From NCBI RefSeq assembly GCF_000372725.1, contig NW_005197128.1:93125-157124 (forward strand): a stretch of 64,000 bases of DNA, read 5' to 3'. How positions within the stretch are numbered: position 1 is the first letter of the stretch; each line of letters begins with the position of its first letter. Made by a program: the position numbers and the translations under genes. Below, in pieces: positions 1 through 10,456 of this stretch. Source of the DNA: Emiliania huxleyi CCMP1516. Its lineage: Eukaryota > Haptophyta > Isochrysidales > Noelaerhabdaceae. Below the pieces are notes generated by a model. It did no database searches. It was given only the letters and a program-made list of their open reading frames with translations, and had not been told where the DNA came from.

Positions 1-608
1 TCGTCCCCACCTGCTCTGCTTCAACGTGCTGCCATGGAGCCAGCGCGCCTCGCGCCATGATACAATCGCCCCCACCCGCCCTCTTCCTGGCGATGTTCAT
101 GGCTCAGAGCTGATTCAGCTCTCTCTGTTCATGGGTCTCATTGGGGAGACGACTTGAGGAGACGACTAGTCTCACTCCCCCGCTTTCGTCACGCAGCGTG
201 TTCTGGTCATGTGTGTCGTGATGTGTCTGTCCCAGGGCGTGGGGAGCCACAACGCCCAACCACGCCAGGGCCCCGTCGAGAACGAGATCGTCGTCGCCTC
301 GACATCGAGACCTCCGGTGATCTCCGGTGATCTCGGGTGATCTCCGGTGATCTCCGGCGGTCGGGCGGCGTCGATCTCCGAGAGGGAGTCGAGTCTAGCG
401 TTCCTCAAGATGACGCACTACTCAACTCAACCCCTACGCCCACATCGATGTGGGAGGCAAGGCCACCCGTCGATGCTACCTGCTACCAAGCGGTGGGGCA
501 GGAGATTGGAGGGGCCCCTTGCAGAGGCACATGCATTCATACATGATGATGAACATGACTGCCAGATTGAGCGTTCGGGTGATTTCTTTTTTATTCCTTC
601 GGATCGTT
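1..608. other. Intergenic, no gene seen
   Basis: I see no coding region. Positions 313-360 hold a tandem repeat of about 10 bp built on the unit tgatctccgg, the same kind of short minisatellite found inside introns later in the window, so this could be the remnant of an intron or of an untranslated region. The open frames here overlap in all directions and show no recognisable protein. Confidence 0.5.
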
Positions 609-1239
609 GGCGAATCGCTGGCGAGTAGAGACCACGCCTGCTATTCACAGCACAAGCTTTGCCTGGCGGCTTCAGAGAGTTGTTTTGTCGGCTTCAGCAT
701 GTGCAGCGAAAAGCATCCTTTTTCCAGACGGATCCCCCCCTGAGAGAGATTTTTAGCAATACCAAACAACTCTAACACTCACACGTAATTTGGGGCCTGG
801 AGCCCTGTTCACGCGCGCGCGAGACGTGCAGACAGGGTTGCCAGGTGAGAGCGAATGGCGCGGTTCACGCCTCGCACAACAGAGAGAGAGATGCGCTCTG
901 CATGGTGGGACATAAAAGAGAGCGAGTACTTGGGCGAGTAGGCCGTGCGGTCAACGCTGCCGCGCGCGACTTTGCGCGCGAGGCGGCGCAGCTTGAGAAC
1001 GGCGGTGGGCGAGAAGCCGCCGCCGAACGTCTCGTGGAGCAGCAGGTTGAAGTTGTTGCGCTTGACAAAGATCGCGTCGTGGTAGAAACCGCGATGCGCC
1101 TTGACGTAGCCGTGGCCGGTCTTGTGGTCGAAGGGTTGGCCGGGCTGCCCGCGCGCCTTGCAGCCCATGTTTAGGCGGCGGGCCTTTGCCCCCCCTGTGA
1201 AAAAGTGAGGCGTGGTCTCTACTCGCCAGGGCGAATCGT
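609..1239. mobile_element. TIR DNA transposon-like element with 9-bp target-site duplication
   Basis: Positions 618-639 and 1209-1230 are a perfect 22-bp inverted repeat (left end begins ctggcgagtagag). The element 618-1230 is 613 bp. It is flanked directly by ggcgaatcg at 609-617 and again at 1231-1239, a 9-bp target-site duplication. A 119-codon minus-strand frame lies inside. A 9-bp duplication would fit a Mutator-like element, but no transposase motif is visible, so it is probably a non-autonomous or cargo-bearing copy. The perfect repeats suggest recent insertion. Confidence 0.75.
809..1168 (-). CDS. Unrecognised 119-aa protein inside a TIR element
   Basis: The frame starts with ATG at 1168 and lies wholly between the inverted repeats of the element at 618-1230. 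The composition looks protein-like rather than like a GC-rich shadow frame, with Phe-, Asn- and His-containing segments such as KRNNFNLLLHETFGG and a His-His-Ala motif near residue 87. The segment resembles C-terminal tails that I associate with repeat-encoded algal proteins, but I cannot name a family. It may be a captured fragment or a remnant of an element protein. No intron signals are obvious. Confidence 0.4.
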   Translation of the reverse strand: MGCKARGQPGQPFDHKTGHGYVKAHRGFYHDAIFVKRNNFNLLLHETFGGGFSPTAVLKLRRLARKVARGSVDRTAYSPKYSLSFMSHHAERISLSVVRGVNRAIRSHLATLSARLARA

Positions 1240-3076
1240 ATCCTTAGGTGCTCCAGAAAATCGGGCAAGGGAATGCTTCACAAAAAAGCACGCACAGTTC
1301 ACAGATAGGGTGATAAGAAACAAGAACCTCGCATACGACGACAGTGATTCACACCAAACCCGGTAAACCGCCGCATTGTGGTGGCCGGGCACCACTTCGG
1401 AACAACAGCGTGTGATCCTGCGCGACCTTGTGCAATGCGTTCTCCGCCTGTGCCTCGTCATGCCCGCGGTTTACGGTTGCAGTTGCGACCCTCCCGCCTG
1501 ACGGCCACCGCCTCAGACAACCCCAAGGACATATCCACGGCGGTGGGGCTTCGCGCCAAAACTCTGATCACCGAACGTGTCAGCGATCGCCAGTCGTTGT
1601 CGAGCTCACGTGTGAAATCAGAGCTGCGTTGCTCGATCTGACCCTCTAAAGAGTCCTGATCCCATTCGTTTGGACCACAGGCGCATCCAGCAGCTCGAGT
1701 TTGGACCACGCCTCAGACGGCGATGACGACGAGACTGCTGCGCTTCCACGAGGACGGAGTGGTTCGCTCCGCTGCTGGGCTCGCCCTTCCTTCCCTTCGT
1801 CCACATCTCTTGTACCGCTCCTCTGATTTCCTTCTCCATCACTCCAGGCGCTCGAGCGAGGGCTCGAGGTGAAGATCTGTGGGCCGACCGACAGGCCTGC
1901 GGCGGTCCCAGTCTGTCCGCCATCCGGAGGCGTGTCGCTCTGCAGGTCGCCTCACCTCCCATCCTCACAGTCCCGACACCGCCACGGCCACACTCGCCCA
2001 AATAGAGACATTCATCGCACAGACTTTCGCACGATCCTCGCCAGAAGATCACACTCGGCCCAAACTCACTGTTCTTAACCGCCACAGGCAGCCCGCCATC
2101 GACCTCAACGCCGCGCTCCTTGACGGGCGGGCGGCGCGATCGGTGGGCTGGGATGTGATGCCGTCGCCGGTCCTGCCAGAGGAGCTGGAGAGGCAGGATG
2201 CCGGGGTGCAAATGCGCCTTGGCTTGCGGCTGTTCCGTGTGTGGGAGGCGCACTTGGAGGCGCATCAGTCCCGCGCGCAGGCGGCACCGTCGCTCGCTAT
2301 GGATGACGGGGAGGAGGATGGAGACGGGGCAATGGCGACGTGGCTCGAGCGGGTGGGGGCTGGGGGGGCGCCATGGGGGGCGCTCGCGCGAGCCGAGCCG
2401 GGCTAGGAGCCGGGAATGGGGGGGGGGGGGGATTTGAGATTGAGTTGGCTCGCCGTCAAATATACGCATCTTGCGCACCTCGCTCTACCTACCCTCGGCC
2501 CGGCTCCGCTAACTCCACGGCGACGCGCAGGTCTGTCCGCCGCCGGTGCGCGGTGCCGGTGGTGCTGGTGGGTGGGGTTCCGGCTTTTCCGGGGGCTTCC
2601 GCCCCGCGCCCGAGACTGCGTAGCTACGGTACCTCTCTCATGTACCGCCTGCATCTCAGTTTCTCAGCTGCACAGGCCTTTGCCATTTCAATGATTCGGC
2701 GATTGATTGCCATTTGCGAGGCCAACCACCTGGCACTCGCACGGCCTCTCCCCTCTCCGCAGCCGCACCGGAAAACTCCGGTGTTTTAGCCGCGCGAGTG
2801 GCGAGATCTACGTTCGACGTTTTGTTTCGTGATCCGACACGCCAAAAGCCGGAGCTTAAATGAATAAATAAAACGGTCAAACTCTGAGACGAGATGGGAT
2901 TTAGGGACATGTGTCCCCGCCCTGCACGATCTTGGTGTGGACCGGGATCTTCAATCCGTCCCCTCACACCCCTCGTCACAACCCGACACAGAAGAGCGGC
3001 AAGAGTTGGGGCTTGCGGATCCGGGACGCGGATTTATCTGAAGTGCGAGTCAGTTTGCGAACCCCTCACCGCGGCG
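1240..3076. other. Intergenic, no supported gene
   Basis: I find no recognisable domain in six frames. A poly-G tract lies near 2416-2429. The 286-codon minus frame at 1618-2478 is rich in Arg, Pro and Ser and looks like a composition artefact. An AT-richer stretch around 2780-2900 could be the 3' flank of the minus-strand methyltransferase gene that follows. Confidence 0.4.
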
Positions 3077-4020
3077 TCATGCCCTAAGCTCCGCGCGCCT
3101 GAAGACGGCGTCACCCTCGCAGCCCGTGTAAGGGGGGCTCCGCGGACAGTGCCCGCGGAAGCCGAGCCCCAGCAGGTAAGAGCGGACGCTCTCGCACGTC
3201 TCCTGCCCCTTGTAGAGCGACGTGCACCGGGCGTTTTGCAGTGCGACCTCGAACCGCAGCTCGCGTACTCGTCGCAGCAGCGCGCGTGGCATCCGGCGCA
3301 CGAGGCGGACGTCGAGGCCCTGCACATCGATTTTGAGCAGCCGGATGGGCAGCGCCTCGGGCAGCAGCCGCGCGAGCTCGTCCACCGATATCGTGTCCAC
3401 TGTGCGGTTCTCAAGGAGGTCGAGGCAGAACTTGCCCCACGTCGTGTCCTCGTTAGCGCGCAGCAAGCTCGAGCACCCCGCGGTGTGCGAGATGTGCATC
3501 GTCGCCGGCCCGCCGGACTCGCTCACCGCAAACGGCAGCACCACGCCGCGCGCGTGGTGGTGCCCCAGCGGAACTGCCGAGTTCTGCTTGTTCTGCACCT
3601 AGTGTGCGCCAGTCCACGCCCTTGTCGTGCCAGTGTGCTGTGATAGAGGTGGGTATTTTAAGAGTTCTGCACCTCAGCCATGCCGTTCGGCTGGTTGCGC
3701 TTGTTCACGTACATGCGCTGCGAGCCGCGCGCGAGCAGTACGGCGTACTTGTCGAGCATCGGCTCGAAGGCGATGAGGAAGGCGGTCGGCGCGCGCGGCA
3801 AATGGTCGTGGTCGAGGGTCATCAGGTCGCTGCAACCGATCTCGACTAGGAGCTCGGTGACGTTCGCAGAGGGCGGCAACGCAATCCGGCCGGCTTCGAG
3901 CTTGGCGACCTGCGTCGTCGCGTAGAGCGCGTCGTCTGTGGTGTGGAATGCTGCGCCGCGACCAAGGAAAAAAGCGTGGAGCACGTAGTGAAGGAGCGTC
4001 GGGCGTCGCCCGATCGGCAT
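3077..4020 (-). CDS. FkbM-like methyltransferase family protein
   Basis: Two exons on the minus strand: 4020-3673 and 3598-3077, joined by an intron (3672-3599, GT-AG), giving 289 aa. The first exon carries TELLVEIGCSD and LIAFEPMLDKY, matching the nucleotide-binding glycine-rich loop and the acidic 'FEP' motif of FkbM (Methyltransf_21) enzymes. The second carries LPIRLLKIDVQGLD, the IDVEG-type motif of the family, followed by a Cys-containing tail (CTSLYKGQETC, GHCP, GCEG). These enzymes methylate O-groups of sugars or small molecules; the substrate is not predictable. The intron begins with gtgcagaac and the second exon also begins with gtgcagaac, so a short direct repeat flanks it. The ATG at 4020 was chosen because the frame upstream has only a TTG. 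A signal or anchor sequence is not obvious, so an upstream exon is possible. Confidence 0.72.
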
Positions 4021-4379
4021 GACACGTGTTGTTGTGCTCAAACGTCCTCATCAACAAACCACAACCCTTTTACGTCCACATTTCGAGTGAGTGAAAACCA
4101 ACTCCTGAGCACGGCGCCGCAGGCGCCTGTTGATAGGTCCAGGTGATAGCCCTGGATGGGCAATGCATTCGCCTACCTGGGCCTCAGATCGCCCGACCGC
4201 GTCCCGGTGCTCTGCGTTCGGATTTGTGACGCCGCCGCACCGCGCCGCGGCCGGGGGCCCGCCGGAGGACGAGGATGGCCGTGACGGACCGGGACGAGCT
4301 CTGGGAGGTTCAGTGTCAGTGAGTATATTGTAGAGACCAACCATGTGCACAATATATTGACTGAGAGCTAAGCCAGGGG
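4021..4379. other. Intergenic upstream of methyltransferase
   Basis: No gene is supported. This is the presumed 5' flank of the minus-strand FkbM-like gene and ends at the target-site duplication of the next element. Confidence 0.4.
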
Positions 4380-5202
4380 AGGCGAACCCCTAGTCTAGCG
4401 GAAATTTTTCACAATATCGCAACCGCGATACCGCGCGATATTTGGCGATAAAATGCGATAAACGGCGATGTTGTGCGATGCTCGCGATCACGCGAGCCCT
4501 TTCATAGCACGTCACAGCGACGGCGTGAAGCGTTACAAAGGGACGTGCGCCGTGGAGCACATCATCCTGGCGCTTCGCTCGCTCCGCTCGCGTTGCGCAG
4601 CTGGATCTGGCTGCCTACACACCTCGCGGCTACCTTGCACATGAGCGTCAGCTTGTTCTGCAGCACGTTCGCCGCCTTCCAGAGGATCTCGCCGACACCC
4701 CCTTCCCGAACCCACCGAACCACGTCCACGACTCGAACAGCAGCAGCTGCACGTCGACGTCCTTGTCCTCCCTGGCGTAGCGAGACTCGCCGCCATAGGA
4801 CGGTATGCGGCGGTCGCCGCCCACCACCCTTCCCCCCCTTGTATGCCAGCGACCCGTCCCCTGCCCCCTCTCGCCCTTGGCCTTGCTATTCCTCTCCCCC
4901 TCCATGCCCTCGTGTAAAAAAAGAAACCGATTACGTCACGTATGATCAAGAAACCACACTGGGTGTTTCCGCGAAATTAAGAAACCACGGCGCGCCGCAG
5001 GCGCGCCGCGCCGGCTGCGCCGCCAGCTTTAGATGGTCTCCTCCGAAAACAAAGAATTCCGCGGCCGCGGTTCGCCGCCGGGGTGAGGGTGCGCGAGGGT
5101 GCGCGAGGGTGCGCGATATTGCGCGATATTAGGCGATATTAGGCGATACTCGGCGATCATTCACGATACACCGAAAATTTCCGCTAGACTAGGGGTAGGC
5201 GA
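4380..5202. mobile_element. TIR element (811 bp) with 6-bp target-site duplication
   Basis: The element spans 4386-5196. Its ends are an inverted repeat of at least 23 bp: left acccctagtctagcgg at 4386 onward, right ending ccgctagactaggggt at 5196. It is flanked by aggcga at 4380-4385 and 5197-5202. Both subterminal regions hold many copies of gcgata/gcgatatt (4423-4490 and 5105-5165), in opposite orientation, as expected for transposase-binding motifs. I find no convincing transposase frame, so it is probably a MITE-like, non-autonomous element. Confidence 0.8.
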
Positions 5203-5613
5203 TGCCGGGGCCGTACAGCAGCTTGATGGTGCTTCGCCGGCGTAGAAGCGGCCGCGGAGGGCTCCGGGTGCCTGAAAAAGACGGATTTACGTGGGCTGTG
5301 GGAGATTTACTGTCGACTCAAACGACACTGATCACTGTGCCGTGATCCTCTCATATAGGGTTAAATATTTACCGAGCCGTTTTAAAGTTCCACCGCTACG
5401 ACTGGAGATATATCGAGATTTGCTCTTCAGGAGCGCTATGGCGCGAAAGGGTTAATTGACATGTCAAGTTTTGAAGATCGGTTGCGTTCTCTCGCGGGCC
5501 GACGACCTCGCCCGGTTGACCGTAAGCGCGGCGAGACTACGAACCCCTCAGCATAAGATTTTTGAAAACCAACAAGAAAATCACGAGGCTCACAGTGATG
5601 TGTGAGTGTGTGT

Positions 5614-5713
5614 NNNNNNNNNNNNNNNNNNNNNNNNNNNNNNNNNNNNNNNNNNNNNNNNNNNNNNNNNNNNNNNNNNNNNNNNNNNNNNNNNNNNNNN
5701 NNNNNNNNNNNNN
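5614..5713. other. Assembly gap (100 N)
   Basis: A run of N of exactly 100 bases sits next to a gtgtgtgagtgtgtgt microsatellite, so the true gap size is unknown and is probably a collapsed or unread simple repeat. Frames that cross it are meaningless. The flanks 5203-5613 and 5714-6239 show no supported gene. Confidence 0.95.
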
Positions 5714-6239
5714 GCGCGTGAAAGTGATAGAACGGTCGAAAAGTTCGAGCCGTCATTCTGTCGCCGAAGTCCTTCGATGTCTCCTCCCGCTGAACCCCAA
5801 CCAGCCCCGCACGACCCCAATCGGCCGCACACCGCCACACAGCAGGCTCTGGTGACCGACACAACTCTTTGCTTGGCGCCGGACCGTCTCGAGTGAACCC
5901 ACCGCTGTGGGCGCCGCCGCTGAGCATCACGGCAAACGGGTGACGGACCTACACATAAACTGAATCACCTCGGCCGACCATGCCGCTGCGGCCGACGATG
6001 TCGGATGCTCTCGAGCACTCTCCAGCGCCGGGCGCGGTCCTGACACAGCCGGCCGTGCTTCACCGCCGCTGTTCAGCTCGGCGGCAGAAATGGCAGCGGA
6101 TACGAGCTCTTTACCGACTACCGAGCGGCAGTCGGAGAACTCGTGAGCTTCCACACATCACAACTCCTGCCGATGCATTCTGGAACAATCACATAACGCC
6201 TGCCATCACCACTGCCCACTTGCGACATTTGTAGCCCAA

Positions 6240-6770
6240 GCCGGTCCGTAGTATCCCAGTCTCCCAGGATCCAGTATCCACATCAGCCAGGGATGCTCTA
6301 GGGAGGGGTGCAGCTGCATGGTGACAACTACCAGTGAGAAGGATGGGGATGCAGCTGGCTGCTGGACCATGGCTTACACACGGGCACACTTCCATGAATT
6401 GCCAGTATCCAGCAGTATCCAGCAGTATCCCGCAGTATCCTGCAGTATCCCAGTATCCGATGCGCCGGCTCCGAGTATTGCGGTGAAAATACTGCGCGAT
6501 ACTGCCATGGCCACACTACTTCAGTAACACAGTATCTGCATGCCCCAGGCCCAGTATTGCAGTATCACCCTCGCGGCAGAGAGGTATTTGCGCCACCGAT
6601 ACTTGGCCTTCGCTTGCGGGATATTGGGATACTTGGCCAAGGGCCGTGTGCAGGTAGCATGCAGTATTGCAATAAAAATACTTGCTTTGCGTGTCTGAAA
6701 TACTGGAATACTGCGCCACAGCACCTCAGATACTGGGATACTGGAAATACTGTGAAATACTCCAACTCTC
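6240..6770. repeat. Opposed arrays of a cagtatcc heptamer/octamer motif
   Basis: Between about 6245 and 6560 the motif agtatcc/cagtatccc recurs many times on the plus strand, most densely at 6395-6460. Between about 6600 and 6770 the same motif recurs in reverse complement (gatactgg, aatactgg). The two arrays could fold into a long imperfect hairpin. The arrays end about 90 bp before the start codon of the small secreted protein gene at 6857. Confidence 0.7.
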
Positions 6771-6856
6771 CTTGCCTACTCAAAGGGAAAAGCTGGGGTT
6801 TTTTCGAAAAGCGGCGCGCTGCGAGTTGCCCCCCCCCGTCGGCGCGCAGGTGGTCG

Positions 6857-7285
6857 ATGTCTGCGTTCTGCCTCGGACTTGTGGCGGCCTTCTCGCCTGC
6901 ACCCGGGCCCAGCGCGTCCATCATCGCCGCGGCGCTCGAGGCTCTTGCTCTCGAAGCCTCGGGTTGCACCGTCGCACACACGGAGGAGTCATCCTTGTGG
7001 CAAACCTTCGGCATCATGTTCGCGTGCGCCGAGACCCACGATGGAAAGGAATGGACCACCCATCACGAGGTAGACATCTCCTACGCCGGCCGGGTTATCG
7101 CGATAAAGAAATCGATCGACGTGACGGATGTCCCAGGGGATGTTATGGAGGCGGCTGAGGCGGCTGGTGCTTCCGCCTGCACTAGCTACTGGTACGAGCT
7201 GATGCACGACATTTACGAGCTTGACGAGTGCGCGGGTGGCGAGCACTATGAAGTGGACGCCACGACCCTCGAGGTCGAGTCGTGA
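6857..7285 (+). CDS. Small secreted protein, function unknown
   Basis: The ATG at 6857 gives 142 aa beginning MSAFCLGLVAAFSPAPGPSA, a plausible signal peptide. The mature part is acidic and holds several Cys residues (SGCTV, FACAET, SACTSY, DECAGG) that could form disulfides, plus HHEVDISYAG and YELMHDIYELDEC. The frame is open further upstream, but that part is encoded by the cagtatcc repeat array and is unlikely to be translated. No family is recognised. No intron is needed. A secreted or vacuolar location is inferred from the N-terminus only. Confidence 0.5.
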   Translation: MSAFCLGLVAAFSPAPGPSASIIAAALEALALEASGCTVAHTEESSLWQTFGIMFACAETHDGKEWTTHHEVDISYAGRVIAIKKSIDVTDVPGDVMEAAEAAGASACTSYWYELMHDIYELDECAGGEHYEVDATTLEVES

Positions 7286-7565
7286 GACGTGTGGTGAGAT
7301 CACGGGGCGCTGCATAGCACCCTCCAGCGATACGTATCGGCCGAGGCGATATATGTACGGCTTTAGCGCTACATAATACGGAGGGGCCACTTTCCTGAGG
7401 GGGGAGGAGGGAGGGAGGCCGAGGGGGGGAGCGGGGAGGCGCGTGTTTGTGCGTAAAATTCTCTTTTTTCTAGCTCGCGCCACTCACACAGCTCACAGGC
7501 CCACGAGGAGCACAAAGGTACACCACGGGAGCCGCCCCAATTGAGAACAGTCAGTCTGCACAGTA
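7286..7565. other. Convergent intergenic spacer
   Basis: The spacer lies between the 3' ends of the secreted protein (plus) and the RAP protein (minus). No gene or clear terminator is visible. Confidence 0.4.
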
Positions 7566-8411
7566 CTAGCCCAACAGCGGGGCGACCGCCCTCTCCAGGT
7601 AGGTTTGCTGCCCATTGGCTGTCGCGAAGCCGTCCCACTCGTAGAATGGAACGCTGATCACCCTCCAGCCAGCCGCCCTGAGGAGGCGCCGCTTGAGCAG
7701 CGTTGGCCCATTGGGTTTGCGCACGCCCCGGCCGTCGGGCAGCAGGAAGTGAGAGGGGCCGTCCACCTCGACAGCGACGCGTGAAGAGGGCAGCGCCAGG
7801 TCGAGCGAGTAGCCGGTGCGCGGCTCGAGATGCTCCTCCTCGAAGCCGTGCTGGACGGCGGCGAGGGCAGCCGCGACGGAGCGCTGTAAGCGCGAAATCG
7901 TAACTTCGGTGCCTTGCATGGCGTCGCAGCAGAGCTTGCGCTGGCACTCGGAGAGGAGGTGCTGCTGTCCGTCTGCTCCTCGCTCCAGGGAGAGCCAGAG
8001 CTGCCACTGGTGCAGCTGAGAGCGGACTTCCTCGCTCCACCTCCACGGATCCCGCGCGAGCGAGTCGCTGATCACGCGCGAGCAGTCGGCAAGCAGCGCC
8101 TGGTGATAATAGTCGGCTGTTGCATACGCCCACACCGTGTTGGCAAAATCCTGAGGGTTGAAGCCAGCCAGCCCGCCGCGCACCGCCGCCTCCGCCACCG
8201 CCGCGTACAGCGCGTCCGCAGCCACGCCCGCCGTCGCATACGCCCACACCGTGTTGGCCAGGTTCTGAGGGTTGAAGCCAGCCAGCCCGCCGCGCACCGC
8301 CGCCTCCGCCACCGCCGCGTACAGCGCGTCCGCAGCCACGCCCGCCGTCGCATACGCCCACACCGTGTTGGCCAGGGCCTGCGGCTTGAAGCCAGCCAGC
8401 CCGCCGCGCAT
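7566..8411 (-). CDS. RAP-domain protein with tandem helical repeats, possibly 5'-truncated
   Basis: The 281-aa frame begins with three near-identical 37-aa repeats containing LANTVWAYATAG, encoded by 111-bp DNA repeats at about 8158-8411. This helical repeat is common in algal RNA-binding organelle proteins. The C-terminus is a RAP domain: GYSLDLALPSSRVAVEVDGP, then LLKRRLLRAAGWRVISVPFYEWD, the restriction-endonuclease-like fold found in FASTK and OPR proteins. The predicted role is binding, processing or stabilising chloroplast or mitochondrial RNA. An in-frame TAA lies directly before the ATG and the protein opens in mid-repeat with no targeting sequence, so either an upstream exon is missing from my model or the gene is truncated. 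The recent DNA-level identity of the repeats suggests ongoing repeat expansion. Confidence 0.75.
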   Translation of the reverse strand: MRGGLAGFKPQALANTVWAYATAGVAADALYAAVAEAAVRGGLAGFNPQNLANTVWAYATAGVAADALYAAVAEAAVRGGLAGFNPQDFANTVWAYATADYYHQALLADCSRVISDSLARDPWRWSEEVRSQLHQWQLWLSLERGADGQQHLLSECQRKLCCDAMQGTEVTISRLQRSVAAALAAVQHGFEEEHLEPRTGYSLDLALPSSRVAVEVDGPSHFLLPDGRGVRKPNGPTLLKRRLLRAAGWRVISVPFYEWDGFATANGQQTYLERAVAPLLG

Positions 8412-9769
8412 TTACGAGGTGTCCGCGGCCCACTTTGTGCCCGCGTTCTGACCGACAGTGACTGACCGCCGCTAAAAACCAAAACTCTCTCTCTCCGCCG
8501 CAAAAGCCCCCTGTGGTCGAAGGCGGCTAGGTGGCGTGCCCCCGGCACGAAGACTGGTCCGCCGTGTAGACGATGGGCTCTCCGACCCCGCGGCTGCCTG
8601 TCGGGTAGATGACGACAGCTCGGTTGTCCGCTTAGCGCCGAGATCATGAGGGCTGTCATCTCCGCGGCGGGCAGCGTGCCGTCGAGCTACATGAGACCCA
8701 AGCAAGTCGTCGTGATGTACAGTTGTACGTACTTTTAGCTTACTGGGAGAAAAGAGAGAGGGGGTTGTGTTCTCTAGGCCCCTAGGGGCCCTACGCGCGG
8801 CGTGAGAGCTCGGAAGCGAGCTTAGCACGGCGATCGAGGATGGCACGGTTCACCCCCTTCACCGAAGCGATGGAGATGCGTTACAGTTGTACCAGCAAAC
8901 GAAACTATCTTAGCGCCAAAATTGACCCCAGGATCGACATTAATTTCTCGCGCCTACTTTCGCTGCTTGAGACTCGCCAAATAGATCCTGCGTCTATGAC
9001 CGTGTGCAACGTCAAGTCGTGAACCGCGACAAGACCATCGCGCCAAGCGCGACTCTGTTGCTTTATGCGGCAGCATTCACCGTGACTCTTGCCGTGGATG
9101 GTGAGTGACCGCGGTTGCTTACGCAATACTACGCCGTGAGCTGAGCTTCACCAGCCGCTTCTCTTCCTTCCTTACCTTCTCTTGCCGTCCGTTCTCTGTG
9201 CGCATTCCACTGCATGCGGCATCACACGCGTCTTCTGCCGGGCGCGCATCTGAACTCGTACCAGGTAGGCCATCGCTTTGCTGAGAGAGATCAGGCGCCT
9301 GAATGGCGACAGTGAGCGTCTCCTACTTATGGATTGCGCTCGAGGATGGTCCGAGGAGCGCAAGAGCGCGCCGCAGGCGAAGCGATTTTTTGGTGGCAGG
9401 CTCTTCCAGTTTATCTTGTGATCACGCTCGAGCCTGTGAATAGGCCCCGGAGGCCTCAACCCTCAACTAAAGGGTTGAGGGGGGGTCTCAACCGTCAACC
9501 AGATGGTTGCAAACCGGGGACCACTCCACCACAGACAGGCCCGCTACCCTCGCCGCCTTCGTGACGCAGCTGCAGTGGGCGACGCGAGAGCTGAAGGGAG
9601 CTGAGATCGGGGGCTCAGATCAGCTTAGTTGTTTGCCTACGAGAGGGAGACGTACTGCTGCAATGCAAGGAGCGTCTGCTCTCTCATGCCTGAAGCGAGG
9701 TGGAGGCGCGGGGCGTCTAGGGGCTCTCGTCGCAGAGTTAAGAAGGCAGGAATTTCTTTTTCTAAAAAA
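8412..9769. other. Intergenic, no supported gene
   Basis: No recognisable product is found. A 60-codon frame at 8840-9022 has a more AT-rich, protein-like composition but no family signal. A perfect 10-bp stem (cctcaaccct / agggttgagg) lies at about 9452-9481. The motif aatttctttttc lies just before the next start codon. Confidence 0.35.
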
Positions 9770-10412
9770 ATGCTGCTCGCCGCGAGCTTTGCACTCCTCC
9801 CGGCCTCGCTCGTCCCTCTCGGGCGGCGAGCCGTGCTCGCCGCACCTGCGGCGGCGGCGCTCTCGACATTCGGCGCCCCGCGCGCCGCTCGCGCCGACTC
9901 CGCCTTCCTGCAGAGCCTGCGCACCGCCGAGTCAGACCTCGCTGCCAGCGACGGCTCGACGGTGCTCAGCAGCATCAACGCGCTGCTGGAGCTGGCGACA
10001 GACTACAGCGGCATGCCCAGCGATGAGCTGCGCAAGGAGCTGATGGAGCGGGTCCTTGCGAAGCGCGCCGCGCTCAAGGCGCAGGGCGGGTGGGACGAGG
10101 GATCTTACGGCGAGAAGGAGGAACAGTTTCTGCGGCTGCAGCGGGCGGTCGACCCTTGGCGAGTGACCGAGCTGCAGGGTCCCGCGTCGCTCGCCATCCT
10201 TGGCTTTGGCCCCGTCTATCTCGGGCTGCTCGCCGTCCAGGTGCCGCCTCCCACACTCGCGGTTCGCCTCTCCCCGCGCGAGACGGCTGCGCTGCCGCTC
10301 AGCCCGAGCGACGCCCTCGCAGCGCCTCGTCCCCAAGCTCTTCAACGTCGCGTACACGGCCGGCGCGGCGGCCCTCTTCGCACCTCTCCTCTTCGGCATC
10401 CTGTTTGGATGA
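9770..10412 (+). CDS. Predicted thylakoid-lumen/plastid protein with C-terminal membrane segment
   Basis: Exons 9770-10240 and 10323-10412 are joined across a GT-AG intron (10241-10322), in frame. The N-terminus is tripartite: a signal peptide (MLLAASFALLPASLVPL), then a twin-Arg segment RRAVLAAPAAAALSTFG, ending in ARA before the mature DSAFLQSL. That order fits import through the ER into a complex plastid and then, by a Tat-like route, into the lumen. The mature part is a mostly helical domain of about 110 aa (LDAS, WDEGSYGEKEEQFLRLQRAV), and exon 2 adds a hydrophobic C-terminus (VAYTAGAAALFAPLLFGILFG). No family is recognised. The location is an inference from the targeting pattern. Confidence 0.6.
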
Positions 10413-10456
10413 AATACTCGTGCACACGTGCACTCTCTGTGGCGCGCGCAGGGCGC

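Noticed and set aside
1618-2478. 286-codon minus-strand frame
   Set aside because: Composition is Arg/Pro/Ser-rich with no domain, typical of open frames arising in GC-rich DNA.
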